Notes: generated from the sequence alone by a model not told the origin. A stretch of DNA of 64,000 nucleotides from Camellia lanceoleosa (GCA_025200525.1 CM045759.1:496001-560000); one strand, 5' to 3'. Numbered from the stretch's first letter, positions 47,501 to 52,082 are shown. A program made the numbers and translations.

Positions 47501-48791
47501 ACTACGTGCTTTTTGGTCTTTCAGGTGCTTAAAGGCATGTGCTTTATGAACAGCCAGATATTTCGAAAACACCTGAGACAGTTCTATCCCTTCATTACTA
47601 AACTTGTATGTTGTGACCAGGTAATCTCCCACTAACATTTTTAGTTGAACATTGGTTATTCTATCTCCTGAAAATATGCTCTCGTTCCTTTCTCCATCTT
47701 TTGGGTGGCATAGAAAATATATATAGTTTTATGGATGTTCTCTCGTCCATCCCCCTGGTGATCTCCAATAGCTAGTTTAGTCCCAATACCCATCATATAT
47801 TAGGAGTATGTTTTCTTGCTATAATTGTAGGGCTGTGAAACAGGAGTGATTATTTTGTGGTCTGGAGCATTGCACCACACCATTTATCATTTGACACTTG
47901 TCAAGATGTTCCCCAAAAAGTATTGGGTCCCATTCTTTCAACCAATGAATATCATGCTGAGGCACCGCATGGATTTGCCTCTGGAGCAAAAAACATTTTC
48001 TTGTGAAAAAGGTGCTATTATTTAAATTCAACTCTCCAAAATTAAGGCTGGTTGTTTAGGATTTTCCTTTGTATATAGGACGGCTGGACATTGTTTTACT
48101 TGGTAAAGATGATAGTGCTAAAAGCCATCCTCTGAGCATCATGTTATAGAACATAACATCTAACTGTGTTGATTTGGTCTTGTAGGCGCAGCTTTAATTG
48201 AAATTTCCTTTTCAGGTTGCTTGCAGGCTTAGCAAAAGCTAATAGCTAATGCCATGGTGTATTATAAAACAGTTGACGATTTGATAATATACCACTACCT
48301 TGCTTTGCTCTCTTGGGCACTGCATAAATTAAATTCCTTTTTCAAGTGGTGGTTTGCTGGCAAAAGCCAGTACCTGACACCATGGTGTATTAGTTTAGGT
48401 TGAAGATTTGATCATTCGTGTCTTAACTTTTGCAACATAATAATTCCACAAATCTTGAATGCTATTTGAGACCTGCTCAATAATATTATTGGTTGACACT
48501 GCAAGCCCAAGCAAATGGCTGGGAAAAAAATTAAAGAAGAAAATTTTCTTTCAGTGAACTTATTTTGCTTTTACCAATTGTTGCATTCATATCCACACAA
48601 TCTGTTCGTCCAATTGAGTAAAAGATTTTTAAGTTACGAGTTCCCCCTTGCTTAAATATAACTTGGTGATGATAGAGACCATTAGCTGTTTTCTGCAAAT
48701 CTGATTATTTCTTTATTTATTTGTTCAGATGGATGTTCGCGGAGCCCTTGGTGATCTTTTCGGCATGCAGTTGAGTGCTCTCTTGAGATAG
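3990..48791 (+). CDS. BIG5: BIG5-type Sec7 ARF-GEF gene (32 of ~33 coding exons visible)
   Basis: Large ARF guanine-nucleotide exchange factor of the plant BIG5/MIN7/BEN1 type. Family knowledge: it activates ARF GTPases at the trans-Golgi/early endosome and acts in endocytic recycling and immunity. Coding exons: 3990-4065, 4521-4716, 4946-5058, 5143-5201, 10300-10357, 10436-10520, 10646-10837, 11005-11063, 11189-11258, 11340-11408, 14248-14370, 14486-14539, 14673-14761, 14907-15003, 15113-15211, 15341-15541, 15744-15854, 16747-16931, 21306-21932, 22105-22522, 24404-24643, 24729-24852, 24985-25133, 31072-31428, 35458-35624, 35695-35996, 36124-36302, 42437-42559, 44684-44820, 44933-45263, 47525-47620, 48729-48791. 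All junctions are GT-AG and the exons join in one frame to 1,749 residues plus stop. Order: DCB, HUS, Sec7 (about residues 548-735 of the visible part), HDS repeats. The first 2 nt finish a codon started upstream, so exon 1 with the start codon lies outside. No stop or frameshift was seen; the gene looks functional. Confidence 0.95.
5355..5830. repeat. Dispersed repeat family C, copy 1
   Basis: Starts ACTAGAAAACGCTAATACC, continues AATCAAATATTATGAACTAA and ATTTTATTGGATGCC, and ends near TACCACGTTCCCG. The same order of words occurs at 17037-17830 (ACTAGAAAGCGTTGACGCC, AATCAAATATAATGAACTAA, ATTTTATTGGATATC, CCTATTGTACCAC). It is probably a nonautonomous transposon; its ends were not fixed. Confidence 0.55.
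6265..6955. mobile_element. GTGG-centred nonautonomous element (family D), copy 1
   Basis: AT-rich arms rich in GTTTTC/GAAAAC flank a GC-rich core (6430-6770) of GGTGGCCGG-like words. The ends are similar in inverted orientation: CCTAAGGCCTCTTTTGTTAACG on the left, and the complement of CGATCAAACAATCCTTAGAGG on the right. The core holds a ~103-bp tandem duplication. Related elements: 32102-32800, 33640-34066 and, with an extreme core, 49588-50445. Confidence 0.55.
6497..6703. repeat. Two tandem ~103-bp GC-rich repeats
   Basis: The unit starting TGCCGGAGTTAGTGGTCAG at about 6,498 is repeated from about 6,601 (TGCCGGAATTAGTGGTCAG) with few differences, through GAGGTGGCCGAAGATCAC and CGCCGTAGAG. 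It lies in the core of the element at 6265-6955. Confidence 0.8.
7704..7862 (+). mobile_element. tRNA-derived SINE
   Basis: Box A TGGCCTAGTGG (about 7,716) and box B GGTTCGAGTCT (about 7,760) are spaced as in tRNA-derived plant SINEs, followed by a pyrimidine run and a T-rich tail ending near TTCTTAATAAC. Short flanking ATTCAA-like sequences may be the target duplication. It does not fold as a functional tRNA: there is no acceptor pairing. Confidence 0.65.
8158..8330 (-). mobile_element. RTE-type LINE 3' end, copy 1
   Basis: On the minus strand this is the 3' end of the RTE-like LINE also seen at 18175-18680. Both share AAGCCTTAAGTCTCATCAAA, GGCTACATGA, TCCTTCTTCTCCACG and TATTTCGTTAGTCAAATTAA-type words. 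The element ends in a short tandem tail, (CCAAA)n on the + strand at 8158-8185; microsatellite tails are typical of RTE LINEs. Confidence 0.7.
9575..9637. mobile_element. Family B (hAT-like) right end, solo
   Basis: TCGACACAGGCACATC...GAGACGTGTTTGTGCTTCTTAG matches the right terminus (GTGCTTCATAG) of the family B elements. No matching left end was found nearby. Confidence 0.4.
10300..11408 (+). CDS. BIG5: BIG5 exons 6-11: end of DCB and linker
   Basis: Six short exons (10300-10357, 10436-10520, 10646-10837, 11005-11063, 11189-11258, 11340-11408). They encode [39 protein letters not shown] and IFRRMETD, all strongly conserved in the BIG family. An acidic, variable linker follows in exon 8 (rich in Glu, Asn and Asp), then [18 protein letters not shown] and [19 protein letters not shown], the lead into the HUS region. 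Phases close exactly across all six exons. The block lies 5.1 kb downstream of exon 5, beyond a transposon-filled intron. Confidence 0.92.
12127..12578. repeat. Three tandem copies of a 152-bp unit
   Basis: The unit starts CTAGATTTATGTTTTATTAT at 12127, 12279 and 12431, an exact 152-bp spacing. Each copy contains TTTGCCTATAAATGCAT, ATCGCATATAGAT (ATCACATATAGAT in copy 3), GACATGTTTCTTATGTAAC and ACTAGAGTCTAAAATAT. The copies differ at only a few positions, so the amplification is recent. Satellite-like minisatellite inside an intron. Confidence 0.92.
13035..13190. repeat. Two tandem copies of an 81-bp GC-richer unit
   Basis: TATGGGATGGACCTCCCCTC starts at 13035 and again at 13116. Both copies continue CTATGTCTCCACCC, AACCTAGGAGTAC and TTGCC. 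Markedly C-rich against an AT-rich intron. Confidence 0.9.
14248..15541 (+). CDS. BIG5: BIG5 exons 12-17: HUS domain
   Basis: Exons 14248-14370, 14486-14539, 14673-14761, 14907-15003, 15113-15211, 15341-15541. They encode the homology-upstream-of-Sec7 (HUS) domain. The HUS-box motif NYDCD is visible in exon 15 (about residues 433-437 of the visible protein), inside [19 protein letters not shown]. Before it come [20 protein letters not shown] and the [20 protein letters not shown] stretch. Exon 17 carries [14 protein letters not shown] and a charged linker ending [13 protein letters not shown], directly before the Sec7 domain. The HUS box contacts the DCB domain in this family. Confidence 0.93.
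15744..21932 (+). CDS. BIG5: BIG5 exons 18-20: Sec7 catalytic domain
   Basis: Exons 15744-15854, 16747-16931 and 21306-21932. The Sec7 fold starts at [13 protein letters not shown] and runs through [81 protein letters not shown], ending near [14 protein letters not shown]. This is the ARF GDP/GTP exchange domain. At the glutamic-finger position (the E of GDYLGE in ARNO-type Sec7 domains) this protein has Gln (CAA, 16771-16773). Brefeldin-contact positions read Tyr-Ala plus Asp and Met, a mix of sensitive and resistant states. Exon 20 continues past Sec7 into the HDS1 region ([14 protein letters not shown] and [15 protein letters not shown] stretches). Confidence 0.95.
15855..16746. other. BIG5 intron 18
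   Basis: 892-bp intron between the first two Sec7 exons. It contains repeated GTTC/GAAC words (GAACCATATAG, GAACCAAAAAA, GAACCAAAGAT) around 16,140-16,330 that could pair, but no clean inverted repeat or coding sequence was found. Confidence 0.7.
17037..17830. repeat. Dispersed repeat family C, copy 2
   Basis: Collinear with 5355-5830 (see that entry) but longer. It has a second CAAGTCAACCCCTATC block near 17,785 that again matches the family. More diverged than copy 1. Confidence 0.5.
17845..17935. mobile_element. Family B (hAT-like) left end
   Basis: CTAAGAAGCACAAACAC followed by GTGTCGATTGGACGCCGACAC and GTGTTCGACAC matches the left terminus (CTATGAAGCAC plus GACAC-type subterminal words). 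No right end was recognised before the RTE LINE at 18,175. Confidence 0.4.
18175..18680 (-). mobile_element. RTE-type LINE reverse-transcriptase 3' end, copy 2
   Basis: Minus-strand translation gives the C-terminal part of an RTE-type LINE RT: a [14 protein letters not shown] stretch, [17 protein letters not shown], then [20 protein letters not shown], a [12 protein letters not shown] basic/proline segment and [15 protein letters not shown]. One frameshift lies near 18,480. The 3' tail is a short CCAAA-type repeat at 18175-18190 (+ strand). Dead copy. Confidence 0.85.
19944..19970. repeat. 27-bp poly-T run
   Basis: Homopolymer in BIG5 intron 19, preceded by A-rich sequence. It could be the tail of an old minus-strand retroposon, but no body was recognised. 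Confidence 0.85.
20900..21130 (-). mobile_element. LTR-retrotransposon-like LTR/primer-site fragment
   Basis: GGTTCTGATGCCATGTTAGA at 21,010-21,029 is, on the minus strand, an LTR end (TCTAACA) followed by a degenerate Met-tRNA primer site (TGGCATCAGAACC). The adjoining + strand sequence, AAAAGCTTAAGCTATTAAG and ATGGGCTCAACAATG, is of the kind found in copia LTRs. No pol coding sequence is present. Confidence 0.4.
22105..25133 (+). CDS. BIG5: BIG5 exons 21-24: HDS1-HDS2 region
   Basis: Exons 22105-22522, 24404-24643, 24729-24852, 24985-25133. Exon 21 encodes [35 protein letters not shown] and the near-invariant [19 protein letters not shown] stretch. Exons 22-24 encode [60 protein letters not shown] and ICEDRLAE. 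These are helical HEAT-like 'homology downstream of Sec7' repeats with regulatory and membrane-targeting roles. Exon 22 starts GTA TGG (V-W) straight after CAG, so its acceptor is the CAG at 24401-24403. Exon 24 ends GAG at 25133 before a GT donor. Confidence 0.93.
23215..23395 (-). mobile_element. tRNA-derived SINE (Au-like)
   Basis: Minus strand: box-A-like GGATGGTAAGAAC and box-B-like CAAGCTCAAATCC, then CACTAGGGCACAACCCAGTG, a TTTGCCCAGTCTGC word and a G-rich AGGGGGACAGC segment. This order is characteristic of Au-type plant SINEs. No target duplication was found. Confidence 0.55.
23904..24252. mobile_element. MITE family A, copy 2, with nested insertion
   Basis: Ends GGGCTGTTATATATCATCAG...GTGAAATAAATCCGGTGATAAATAGCAT match copy 1. 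The middle is expanded by a TTTTTTA minisatellite (about 23,968-24,000) and by an AT-rich piece with GTTTGGTTTAGCTTATAAC and CTTATAGCTTATAGC (about 24,040-24,165), apparently another MITE fragment. Confidence 0.65.
25290..25463. mobile_element. Tourist-like MITE (PIF/Harbinger type), copy 1
   Basis: 174-bp element with perfect 11-bp terminal inverted repeats (GGCCAAGTTTG at 25290-25300; CAAACTTGGCC at 25453-25463) and a TTA duplication on both sides (25287-25289 and 25464-25466). TTA target sites and GGCC-type ends are typical of PIF/Harbinger MITEs. The interior has AATAAGTGTACTTTTTGACT and the repeated GATGTGACTTAAATA(A/G)GAT. Further copies lie at 26170-26351 and about 55115-55468. Confidence 0.88.
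25467..26820. mobile_element. L1-type LINE with inverted 5' segment
   Basis: 26104-26820 is the + strand 3' end: [19 protein letters not shown] zinc-knuckle, [30 protein letters not shown] and DFVEDLIQ stop, then TTATTTATC poly-A. 25467-26103 is the minus strand of an upstream LINE part: the C-terminal end of ORF1 (an [15 protein letters not shown] stretch and a [15 protein letters not shown] stretch) followed by the start of ORF2 endonuclease ([23 protein letters not shown] stop ETKM). An inverted 5' part joined to a sense, poly-A-ended 3' part is the layout of twin priming. A Tourist-like MITE is nested at 26170-26351. Confidence 0.8.
26170..26351. mobile_element. Tourist-like MITE, copy 2, nested in LINE
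   Basis: GGGGTGGTTTGGGATGATC...TATGACAAACAAGGCC around the same interior as copy 1 (AATAAGTGCACTTTTTGACT, GATGTGACTTAAATAGGAT). Flanks are TTA and ATA, so the target duplication has decayed by one base. It interrupts the LINE zinc-knuckle between DHL and CPVASRLW. Confidence 0.82.
27260..28545 (-). mobile_element. LINE-like fragments split by a MITE
   Basis: Minus-strand translation of 28341-28545 gives [16 protein letters not shown] and [18 protein letters not shown], like the GDG-KV-FW-D-W-G stretch downstream of LINE RT domains; the LINE at 37,200 has a similar WWGWGK stretch. 27260-27680 has a [14 protein letters not shown] fragment of uncertain origin. The MITE at 27686-28334 separates the two parts. 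Weak, composite evidence. Confidence 0.35.
27686..28334. mobile_element. MITE family E (GGGTTGCAAATGA / GTTCGAGCTCGA-rich)
   Basis: Left end GGGTTGCAAATGAACAAAGCC and right end TTGGCTCGTTTGCAACGC are inverted relatives. The arms contain long matching blocks (CTCGTTAAAATCTTAATAAACAAGCC appears in the left arm as a near copy) and GAGTTCGAGCTCGAAC words; the AT-rich centre has no coding. Flanks GCTACCCC / GCTATCCA could be a decayed 8-bp target duplication. A second member starts at 54,484. Confidence 0.7.
28655..28815. repeat. Two tandem copies of an ~81-bp unit
   Basis: CCTCGACCTAAAAGGATAGT at 28655 and CCTCAACCGGAAAGGATAGT at 28736, each followed by TGCCC, GTCTTGAATTTAATGTTG, CCCCAAATGAA and TGATACTTGAAT. 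Confidence 0.85.
29489..30599. mobile_element. Family B hAT-like element, 1,111 bp
   Basis: Left end CTATGAAGCACGGATACG, right end GTCCGTGCTTCCTTG (from GTGCTTCATAG), with an exact 8-bp target duplication CTTTGAGT at 29481-29488 and 30600-30607. This supports the hAT superfamily. Subterminal regions carry GGATAC on the left and arrays of GTATCC/GTGTCC on the right. The interior has a GC-rich tandem array (CTCGCCGATCGTCTCGA units, 29,785-29,855), CTCTCTCTCCC runs and an AAATAAAT-rich stretch. No transposase is encoded, so it is nonautonomous. Confidence 0.85.
31072..31428 (+). CDS. BIG5: BIG5 exon 25: HDS region
   Basis: A single in-phase 357-nt exon (119 codons) that starts [18 protein letters not shown] after a TTTCCAG acceptor. 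It contains [59 protein letters not shown] and [18 protein letters not shown], which are well-conserved HDS sequences of BIG5. It lies 5.9 kb from exon 24 and 4.0 kb from exon 26; both flanking introns are full of transposons. Confidence 0.94.
31739..32101. mobile_element. Family B hAT-like element, degenerate
   Basis: Left end CTAAGAAGTACGGACACGGGC and right end GATGTTCGTATTTCTTAG resemble the family termini, with GTGTCCCCAATGTGTCC inside. Flanks GAGTTGGA / GTGTTGTT match at only 5 of 8 bases, so the boundaries are tentative. Confidence 0.45.
32102..32800. mobile_element. GTGG-centred element (family D), copy 2
   Basis: AT-rich arms (GTTTGCAATTTGTTATTTTTC on the left, TTGCCAAACAAGCCC on the right) around a G-rich core at 32,260-32,560 built of GGTGGTTGGCAG / GGAGGTGGTTG words. 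Same layout as 6265-6955. Confidence 0.5.
32900..34066. mobile_element. Composite: family D arms around family B debris
   Basis: The left arm (GTTTTCTGTTTACAAAAAA, CATTTGGTAATAACAAAAAC) and right arm (AATATACCAAATGAGTTTTTG, CAGAAACATTACAAAACGATG) match family D arms; a GTGGTGGTC-rich core lies at 33,660-33,860. Family B words (GGACACGACAC at 33,021; GTGTCCGACGC at 33,562) and a 32-bp poly-A (about 33,400-33,431) sit inside, so several insertions overlap here. The order is not fully resolved. Confidence 0.4.
34435..34935. mobile_element. Family B hAT-like element, 501 bp
   Basis: Left end CTATGAAGTGCCGACAC, right end GTGTCTGTGCTTCGTAG, exact 8-bp target duplication GTTTCAAT at 34427-34434 and 34936-34943. 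Left subterminal words GGACAC and GGATAC, right subterminal GTGTCC repeats. AT-rich centre, no coding. Confidence 0.88.
35458..36302 (+). CDS. BIG5: BIG5 exons 26-28: HDS and variable linker
   Basis: Exons 35458-35624, 35695-35996, 36124-36302. Exon 26 encodes [20 protein letters not shown] and [20 protein letters not shown]. Exon 27 starts [17 protein letters not shown] and then becomes a long Asn/Asp/Ser-rich variable linker. Exon 28 carries the short conserved block [20 protein letters not shown] before another polar stretch ending SIPSSPSK. The low-complexity linker is typical of BIG5 orthologues and is probably disordered. Introns 26 (70 bp) and 27 (127 bp) are short, unlike the multi-kilobase neighbours. 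Confidence 0.92.
36508..37980 (-). mobile_element. Antisense L1-type LINE 3' part
   Basis: On the minus strand: [32 protein letters not shown] (RT-downstream region), WWGWGK-like, [32 protein letters not shown] zinc-knuckle, [12 protein letters not shown] and [20 protein letters not shown], then an ATAAATTCTTTGTTTATCC-poly-A tail at 36,508-36,530. Stops and frameshifts are frequent. A plastid petD fragment interrupts it at about 37480-37645; the LINE reading continues on both sides. Confidence 0.75.
37480..37645 (+). pseudogene. petD: Plastid petD fragment (nuclear plastid DNA, NUPT)
   Basis: About 166 bp that translate in one frame into the start of cytochrome b6/f subunit [47 protein letters not shown]. 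The family protein reads almost the same in these stretches (GEPAWPND, LEPSMIGEPADPFATP). No stop or frameshift lies within it, but several substitutions are present. Both ends stop abruptly in LINE sequence. Non-functional: it covers only about a third of the protein and sits in a nuclear intron, opposite to the LINE strand. Confidence 0.85.
37990..39190 (+). pseudogene. Decayed plant-mobile-domain (PMD) sequence
   Basis: Fragments in shifting frames resemble the transposon-derived plant mobile domain: [19 protein letters not shown] (RW-x-THTF-type start) near 38,020, a [13 protein letters not shown] stretch near 38,370, a [12 protein letters not shown] stretch near 38,500, QFGFNHRES near 38,900 and [14 protein letters not shown] near 39,030. 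Many stops. Similar low-grade coding remnants continue to about 41,000 (for example [15 protein letters not shown] near 40,770). The assignment rests on motif memory only. Confidence 0.45.
39780..39910. mobile_element. Family B (hAT-like) right end, solo
   Basis: CAGCATGTCCCAACGTGTCC, GACACGTGTCAGACACTTG and the terminus AAGTGTTTGTGCTTCATAG match the right end of family B. No partner left end was recognised. Confidence 0.5.
40624..40694 (+). mobile_element. Short truncated SINE with perfect target duplication
   Basis: A 71-bp insert (CACCCCTGGGGATTAGTCGG, GATCCGAACACCCCAGTGCC) ending in poly-A, flanked by a perfect 17-bp direct repeat AAAAGTTTGTTCTTGAT (40607-40623 and 40695-40711). The GGGGATTAGTCGGG word is typical of the 3' part of plant Au-like SINEs. 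The long duplication plus A tail show LINE-type retroposition. Confidence 0.85.
40852..40899. repeat. Perfect 17-bp inverted repeat, 14-nt loop
   Basis: ATTTCAAAGGTCAACTA (40852-40868) and TAGTTGACCTTTGAAAT (40883-40899) are exact reverse complements. Within the BIG5 transcript it would form a strong short hairpin. TTGACC is also the W-box core read on one arm. Confidence 0.9.
42437..42559 (+). CDS. BIG5: BIG5 exon 29
   Basis: A 41-codon phase-0 exon with an acidic start ([18 protein letters not shown]) and a conserved end ([18 protein letters not shown]). It is isolated: 6.1 kb of transposon-rich intron lies before it and 2.1 kb after it. The acceptor is TTTTAG at 42431-42436 and the donor is GTATTG. 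Confidence 0.92.
43217..43350. mobile_element. Small Tourist-like MITE
   Basis: ACCTTGTTTGGGAAGTTGAAG on the left and CCAAACCAACCCAAACATTC on the right form rough inverted ends. The interior has AAAAGCCACTACAAAAAGTC and AAAAAGCTAAAAAATGCC words in opposite orientations. Confidence 0.45.
43455..43690. mobile_element. MITE with GGCTAAAATAGC inverted arms
   Basis: Left GTGGCCTTGTTTGGCTGG then TTGGCTAAAATAACC and AATAGGCTAAAATAGC. Right AGCCAAATAGCCAACTAAAATAGCC then CCCAAACCGGGGTGC. The two sides are imperfect reverse complements, as in a PIF/Harbinger-type MITE. Confidence 0.55.
44550..44597. repeat. Compound (GT)n(GA)n microsatellite
   Basis: About thirteen GT units followed directly by about eleven GA units, 85 bp upstream of BIG5 exon 30. 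Probably length-polymorphic. Confidence 0.95.
44684..45263 (+). CDS. BIG5: BIG5 exons 30-31: C-terminal HDS
   Basis: Exons 44684-44820 and 44933-45263. Exon 30 encodes [20 protein letters not shown], then [19 protein letters not shown]. Exon 31 encodes [20 protein letters not shown], a variable Ser/Asn linker, [20 protein letters not shown] and [12 protein letters not shown]. An AG|G arginine codon is split between the two exons. Confidence 0.93.
45264..47524. other. BIG5 intron 31 (2.3 kb)
   Basis: A MITE at 45858-46353 and a GTTTTTGTTTTTGTTTT run inside it (about 46,025-46,060). 46,360-47,300 has no recognised feature. Confidence 0.7.
45858..46353. mobile_element. MITE with GTGTTTGGTGGAG ends
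   Basis: Left GCTGTGTTTGGTGGAGCTTTGG and right CTAAAACTCTACCAAACATTAC are inverted relatives. Inner pairs GTGTGTTTGGTTATGAGTTG / AACTTATAACCAAAC repeat the pattern, suggesting one element inside another of the same type. No coding. Confidence 0.6.
47525..47620 (+). CDS. BIG5: BIG5 exon 32
   Basis: A 32-codon phase-0 exon after a TCTTTCAG acceptor. It encodes [20 protein letters not shown] and then [13 protein letters not shown], the conserved penultimate block of BIG5 proteins. Confidence 0.92.
47621..48728. other. BIG5 intron 32 (1.1 kb)
   Basis: No mobile element or coding signal recognised. A direct repeat is visible: ATGGTGTATTA with flanking GCAAAAGC-type words at about 48,233-48,270 and 48,360-48,395. 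Confidence 0.6.
48729..48791 (+). CDS. BIG5: BIG5 terminal exon with stop codon
   Basis: Last coding exon, 20 residues ([20 protein letters not shown]) followed by TAG at 48789-48791. It aligns with the usual C-terminal RGAL-DLF--QL-LL block of the family, so the protein is full length at its C-terminus. Confidence 0.92.
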   Translation: MDVRGALGDLFGMQLSALLR

Positions 48792-49130
48792 AAGATTTAC
48801 GTTGCACCCTTCGTCAAGCTTCAATGATGGAAACAGTGTCACCATTGCTTTAGAGAGCTGTCATTGCTCACTGGTGTACCGTTTGGGGATATTCCATTTT
48901 GCTTTAGTAGTATATTTCAGTTGCTTTTGGTTACTACTTTTTTATGCTTCTGTAGATGATTTTGCAGTAGACAAGACATTTCAAAGTGAGGGGATGGAAA
49001 CGGCCCAATAACATTTTCTTGTAGTTCCTATTTTTTGTATTAGAAGAAAAAGGATACCTTGTTGAAACCAAATTTTACATGGGCAAGACTTTGTGCAATT
49101 TCATGGGGTGCAGGCTGACATTCCTAATGA
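48792..49130 (+). other. BIG5: Probable BIG5 3' UTR
   Basis: Non-coding, T-rich sequence straight after the BIG5 stop codon. No canonical AATAAA is seen close by. A/T-rich stretches (near 49,030-49,070) and AATAATAATAAA-type runs further on (49,250-49,290) could direct polyadenylation. The end coordinate is an estimate. Confidence 0.4.
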
Positions 49131-49587
49131 TGTTCTGTTCTGTTTGTGCTCTGCCCAGTCAAATTGTGGAACCAAACAGTCAATCATAGCCCAATTATAA
49201 TGAAAATGGTAAATTACTCTTCCTACTCCTGCATTTTACCCCAATCAATAATAATAATAAACATAATAATAAATTCTCATAATAATAAGATGAGTGTCTT
49301 TTCTCATACCGCATTAGTTTTCGATCTCAGCCTTCAAGTCGGTTGCTTTGCTGTTTACGAAGCTTGACAAAGTAAAAGAGCTCAAAATTCCTATTTAACT
49401 ATTAATAGAAAATCTTAACTCAATTATCAGAAATAATAAAATTAGATCTAAAATATATTTAGAACAATATTTAAATTTGTGTTATGTTGATTGTGATTCG
49501 TGTTCTTGCTAATTTCCGGGAGTTCATATTGCATTAACATGTAATATAAAATAAAATAAAATTCACCCAATTGAAAATACCAAGGTG

Positions 49588-49726
49588 CCGTTTGGTAACA
49601 CTTCATTTTCAGTTTTCAGTTTATATTTATAAAAATTTAAAAAATTCAAATAAAAACTTGTTTGGTAAAATTTTTGATTTATAAATCAGTGGTCTCAGTT
49701 TATAAATTTGGTCAAAAAAAAATGTG

Positions 49727-49758
<32 letters not shown>

Positions 49759-50402
49759 TAGCCACCATCATTTTTCATTTTATCATTTTCATACCCACCA
49801 CACCACCACCCCACCCCACCCCACACCCACACCACCACCCCACACCACCACCCCACCACCACACCACACCACCCCACCACCCACACCACCTCCCGCCGCC
49901 CACACACCACACATCACACACACCACCCACCACCACCACTACACCACACCACACACACACCACCCACCCACCACCACCACCCACCACCCACCCACACCCA
50001 CACCACACACCACCACCACACCACCATCCACCCACACACCACATCACACCCCACACCCACCACCACCCACCCACCACCCACCCACCGCACCACACCACCC
50101 ACCACCACCCACCCACCACCACCACCACACCACCACCCACACCCCACCACCATCACCCACCACCCCACACCACCCACCCACCACACCACCACCCCACCAC
50201 CCACCCACCACACACACCACCACCCACACACACCACACCACACACCACCCACCACCACCACCACCACCACCCACCACACACCACCACCCACCACCACCAC
50301 CACCCACCCACCACCACCACCCACCACCACACTTCACCAAACACCACCACCAATACCACCACAAATTTTTTACACCTTTTTTCACCACTTTTTCTTTCAC
50401 TT

Positions 50403-50442
<40 letters not shown>

Positions 50443-50445
50443 AAA
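49588..50445. repeat. C/A-only CAC/CCA tract between poly-T runs
   Basis: 49,796-50,345 is nearly pure C and A, arranged as irregular CAC, CCA, CCACC and CACACC units, with only a handful of G or T bases. It is bounded by T27 (49727-49753) and T30 (50405-50434). The left flank GTTTGGTAACACTTCATTTTC and ACTTGTTTGGTAAAA matches, reverse-complemented, the right arm of family D (ACCAAACAAGTTTTCG), so this looks like a family D element whose GGTGG core has expanded. The long His/Pro/Thr open frames here are an artefact of composition. Confidence 0.85.
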
Positions 50446-51809
50446 AAATTTTGTTTAAAAAAAAATGTTATTATAAAAAATACCCCAAGTGTTTTGAAAT
50501 TTTTTTTTTCACGAGTTAAATTTGTAAAACTAATCTCTGCTCGCACTCCTTTTGTTTGAACAAAAAATATTTTTTGAAAATAATTTCACATTTGTTTTGA
50601 GTTTGGTGCAATAGAAAATGAAAATCAACTGCATGTAACCAATGAAAAAAAAAAGGTCTACTTAGACAAAAAAATATTTTTACTTCTTAAAAGGTAAAAA
50701 ATAAATTAAAATTTTATCAATGTCAACTATCACTTCTATCGCCACAAACATCACCGGACAAGACCAATTTTTAGTATTTATTTATTTGTTTATTAATTAA
50801 TTTATTATTATTATTATTATTTTTTTGTGTTTTGATTTCGAATATTGATTTTTTTTCTTCTATCTTAATCTATGCAAGTTAACTTCGTGCGGATACTAAC
50901 AAATAATTTATTTTGGGTATTTGTTATTCACAATTTTATTGTTTTTATTATTATATTGAAATGTGTAAAAATCCCTCTTTCTAAATTTGCTTAGGCGTTG
51001 AAAAGTCACTTTACTAGATCATGTCTTTAGTTACAAGTGTTTTAAAAAAAATAAAAAATAAAAAATAATAATAATAATTTTGATGATGTGTCCGCCAATG
51101 ACTATGCATAACTGCCTTATTTGAACATAATCTATTTTTGTATTAGATAATTGAGAAATTCTAATATCTATTTTTTTTTTAAATGGTATATTATATGTAT
51201 TTCTAATTATGTCATTTTTTCTCTAGTTATGACAATTGTTTTTCTTTAATTATGACATTATCTCAGTTATGACTCATGAATTTATTTAGTTATGCTTCAT
51301 GTTGTGTTTAGTTATGATATTTTTTTTTCTTTTCGTTCTGACATTTTTTTTTATAGTTATGACTCAAAAAGTATAAAATTATGTAATATTATTTTTTTTA
51401 GTTATAAGGTGTATATACCATAGTGTTTCCCTAAATAATTAGATTGTACTATGACACACTGTACTATGAAAAAAAAAATATGGGTCACCTCTCAAATTCC
51501 ATATCACACAAAAAATGTTATTAATTACAACTTGAAAATTTTTCTAGCTGTAATCAATAATAATAAGATAATAATTGTTTAAACTAATATTAAGCATGAA
51601 AATTTAAAAGTTGATTACAAAAGTTTCTAATGTAAACTTTTTAACGAATAAACAGAAATCAATTTTCCAGAAAGGTGCTAAGGAATTGAAGAAGTGTACA
51701 AACAACTTTGTGGCCTAGAGAAGGATCCTTTGAAAAGGTGCGTTCCTTCCTCGTCATTGAAATAATGGCCAACAAGTTCACTCCATTCCTTCCTTGTCCT
51801 CTCTCTATT

Positions 51810-52082
51810 ATATAAACATATATATATATATATATATAATGTAAAATGTAAAATGTACTAGTACTAAATTGGTTCTTGCGGGTTACCCCTGGAATCCAGT
51901 TCCTTCCTTGTTGAATCTTGGTGTAATTCATTTCCTTTCCTTTCCTTTCCTTTGATAAAAGGACATTTAGATCTCTTAGTTCCACCTTAAATATTCAATT
52001 TCAAACTGCTTTTGATTTCAATTGAAAAGCAATTAGCTAGCTAGGGAAACATACACACATACAACACCAATATCCATCATCC
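51810..52082 (+). promoter_or_regulatory. Probable GH17 promoter and 5' UTR
   Basis: Upstream of the start codon lies a (TA)n run at about 51,818-51,838, a CCTTT repeat (about 51,932-51,954) typical of plant pyrimidine-rich leaders or core promoters, and an A/C-rich leader (ATACACACATACAACACC) just before the ATG. No transcription start can be fixed from sequence. Confidence 0.35.

Larger units (their letters stand above)
49131..52082. other. Intergenic region, BIG5 to GH17 gene
   Basis: Holds the 49588-50445 repeat-expanded element; otherwise AT-rich with many T and AAT runs. 50,700-51,650 has repeated TTAGTTATGAC-type words (51,200-51,400: about eight GTTATGA occurrences) but no gene. The last ~270 bp form the 5' flank of the GH17 gene. 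Confidence 0.7.

Noticed and set aside
49662..50458. Long His/Pro/Thr-rich frames on + and Gly/Val/Trp-rich frames on - strand
   Set aside because: They follow directly from the C/A-only tract, which has no stop codons in several frames at once; there is no family match, start context or splice context.
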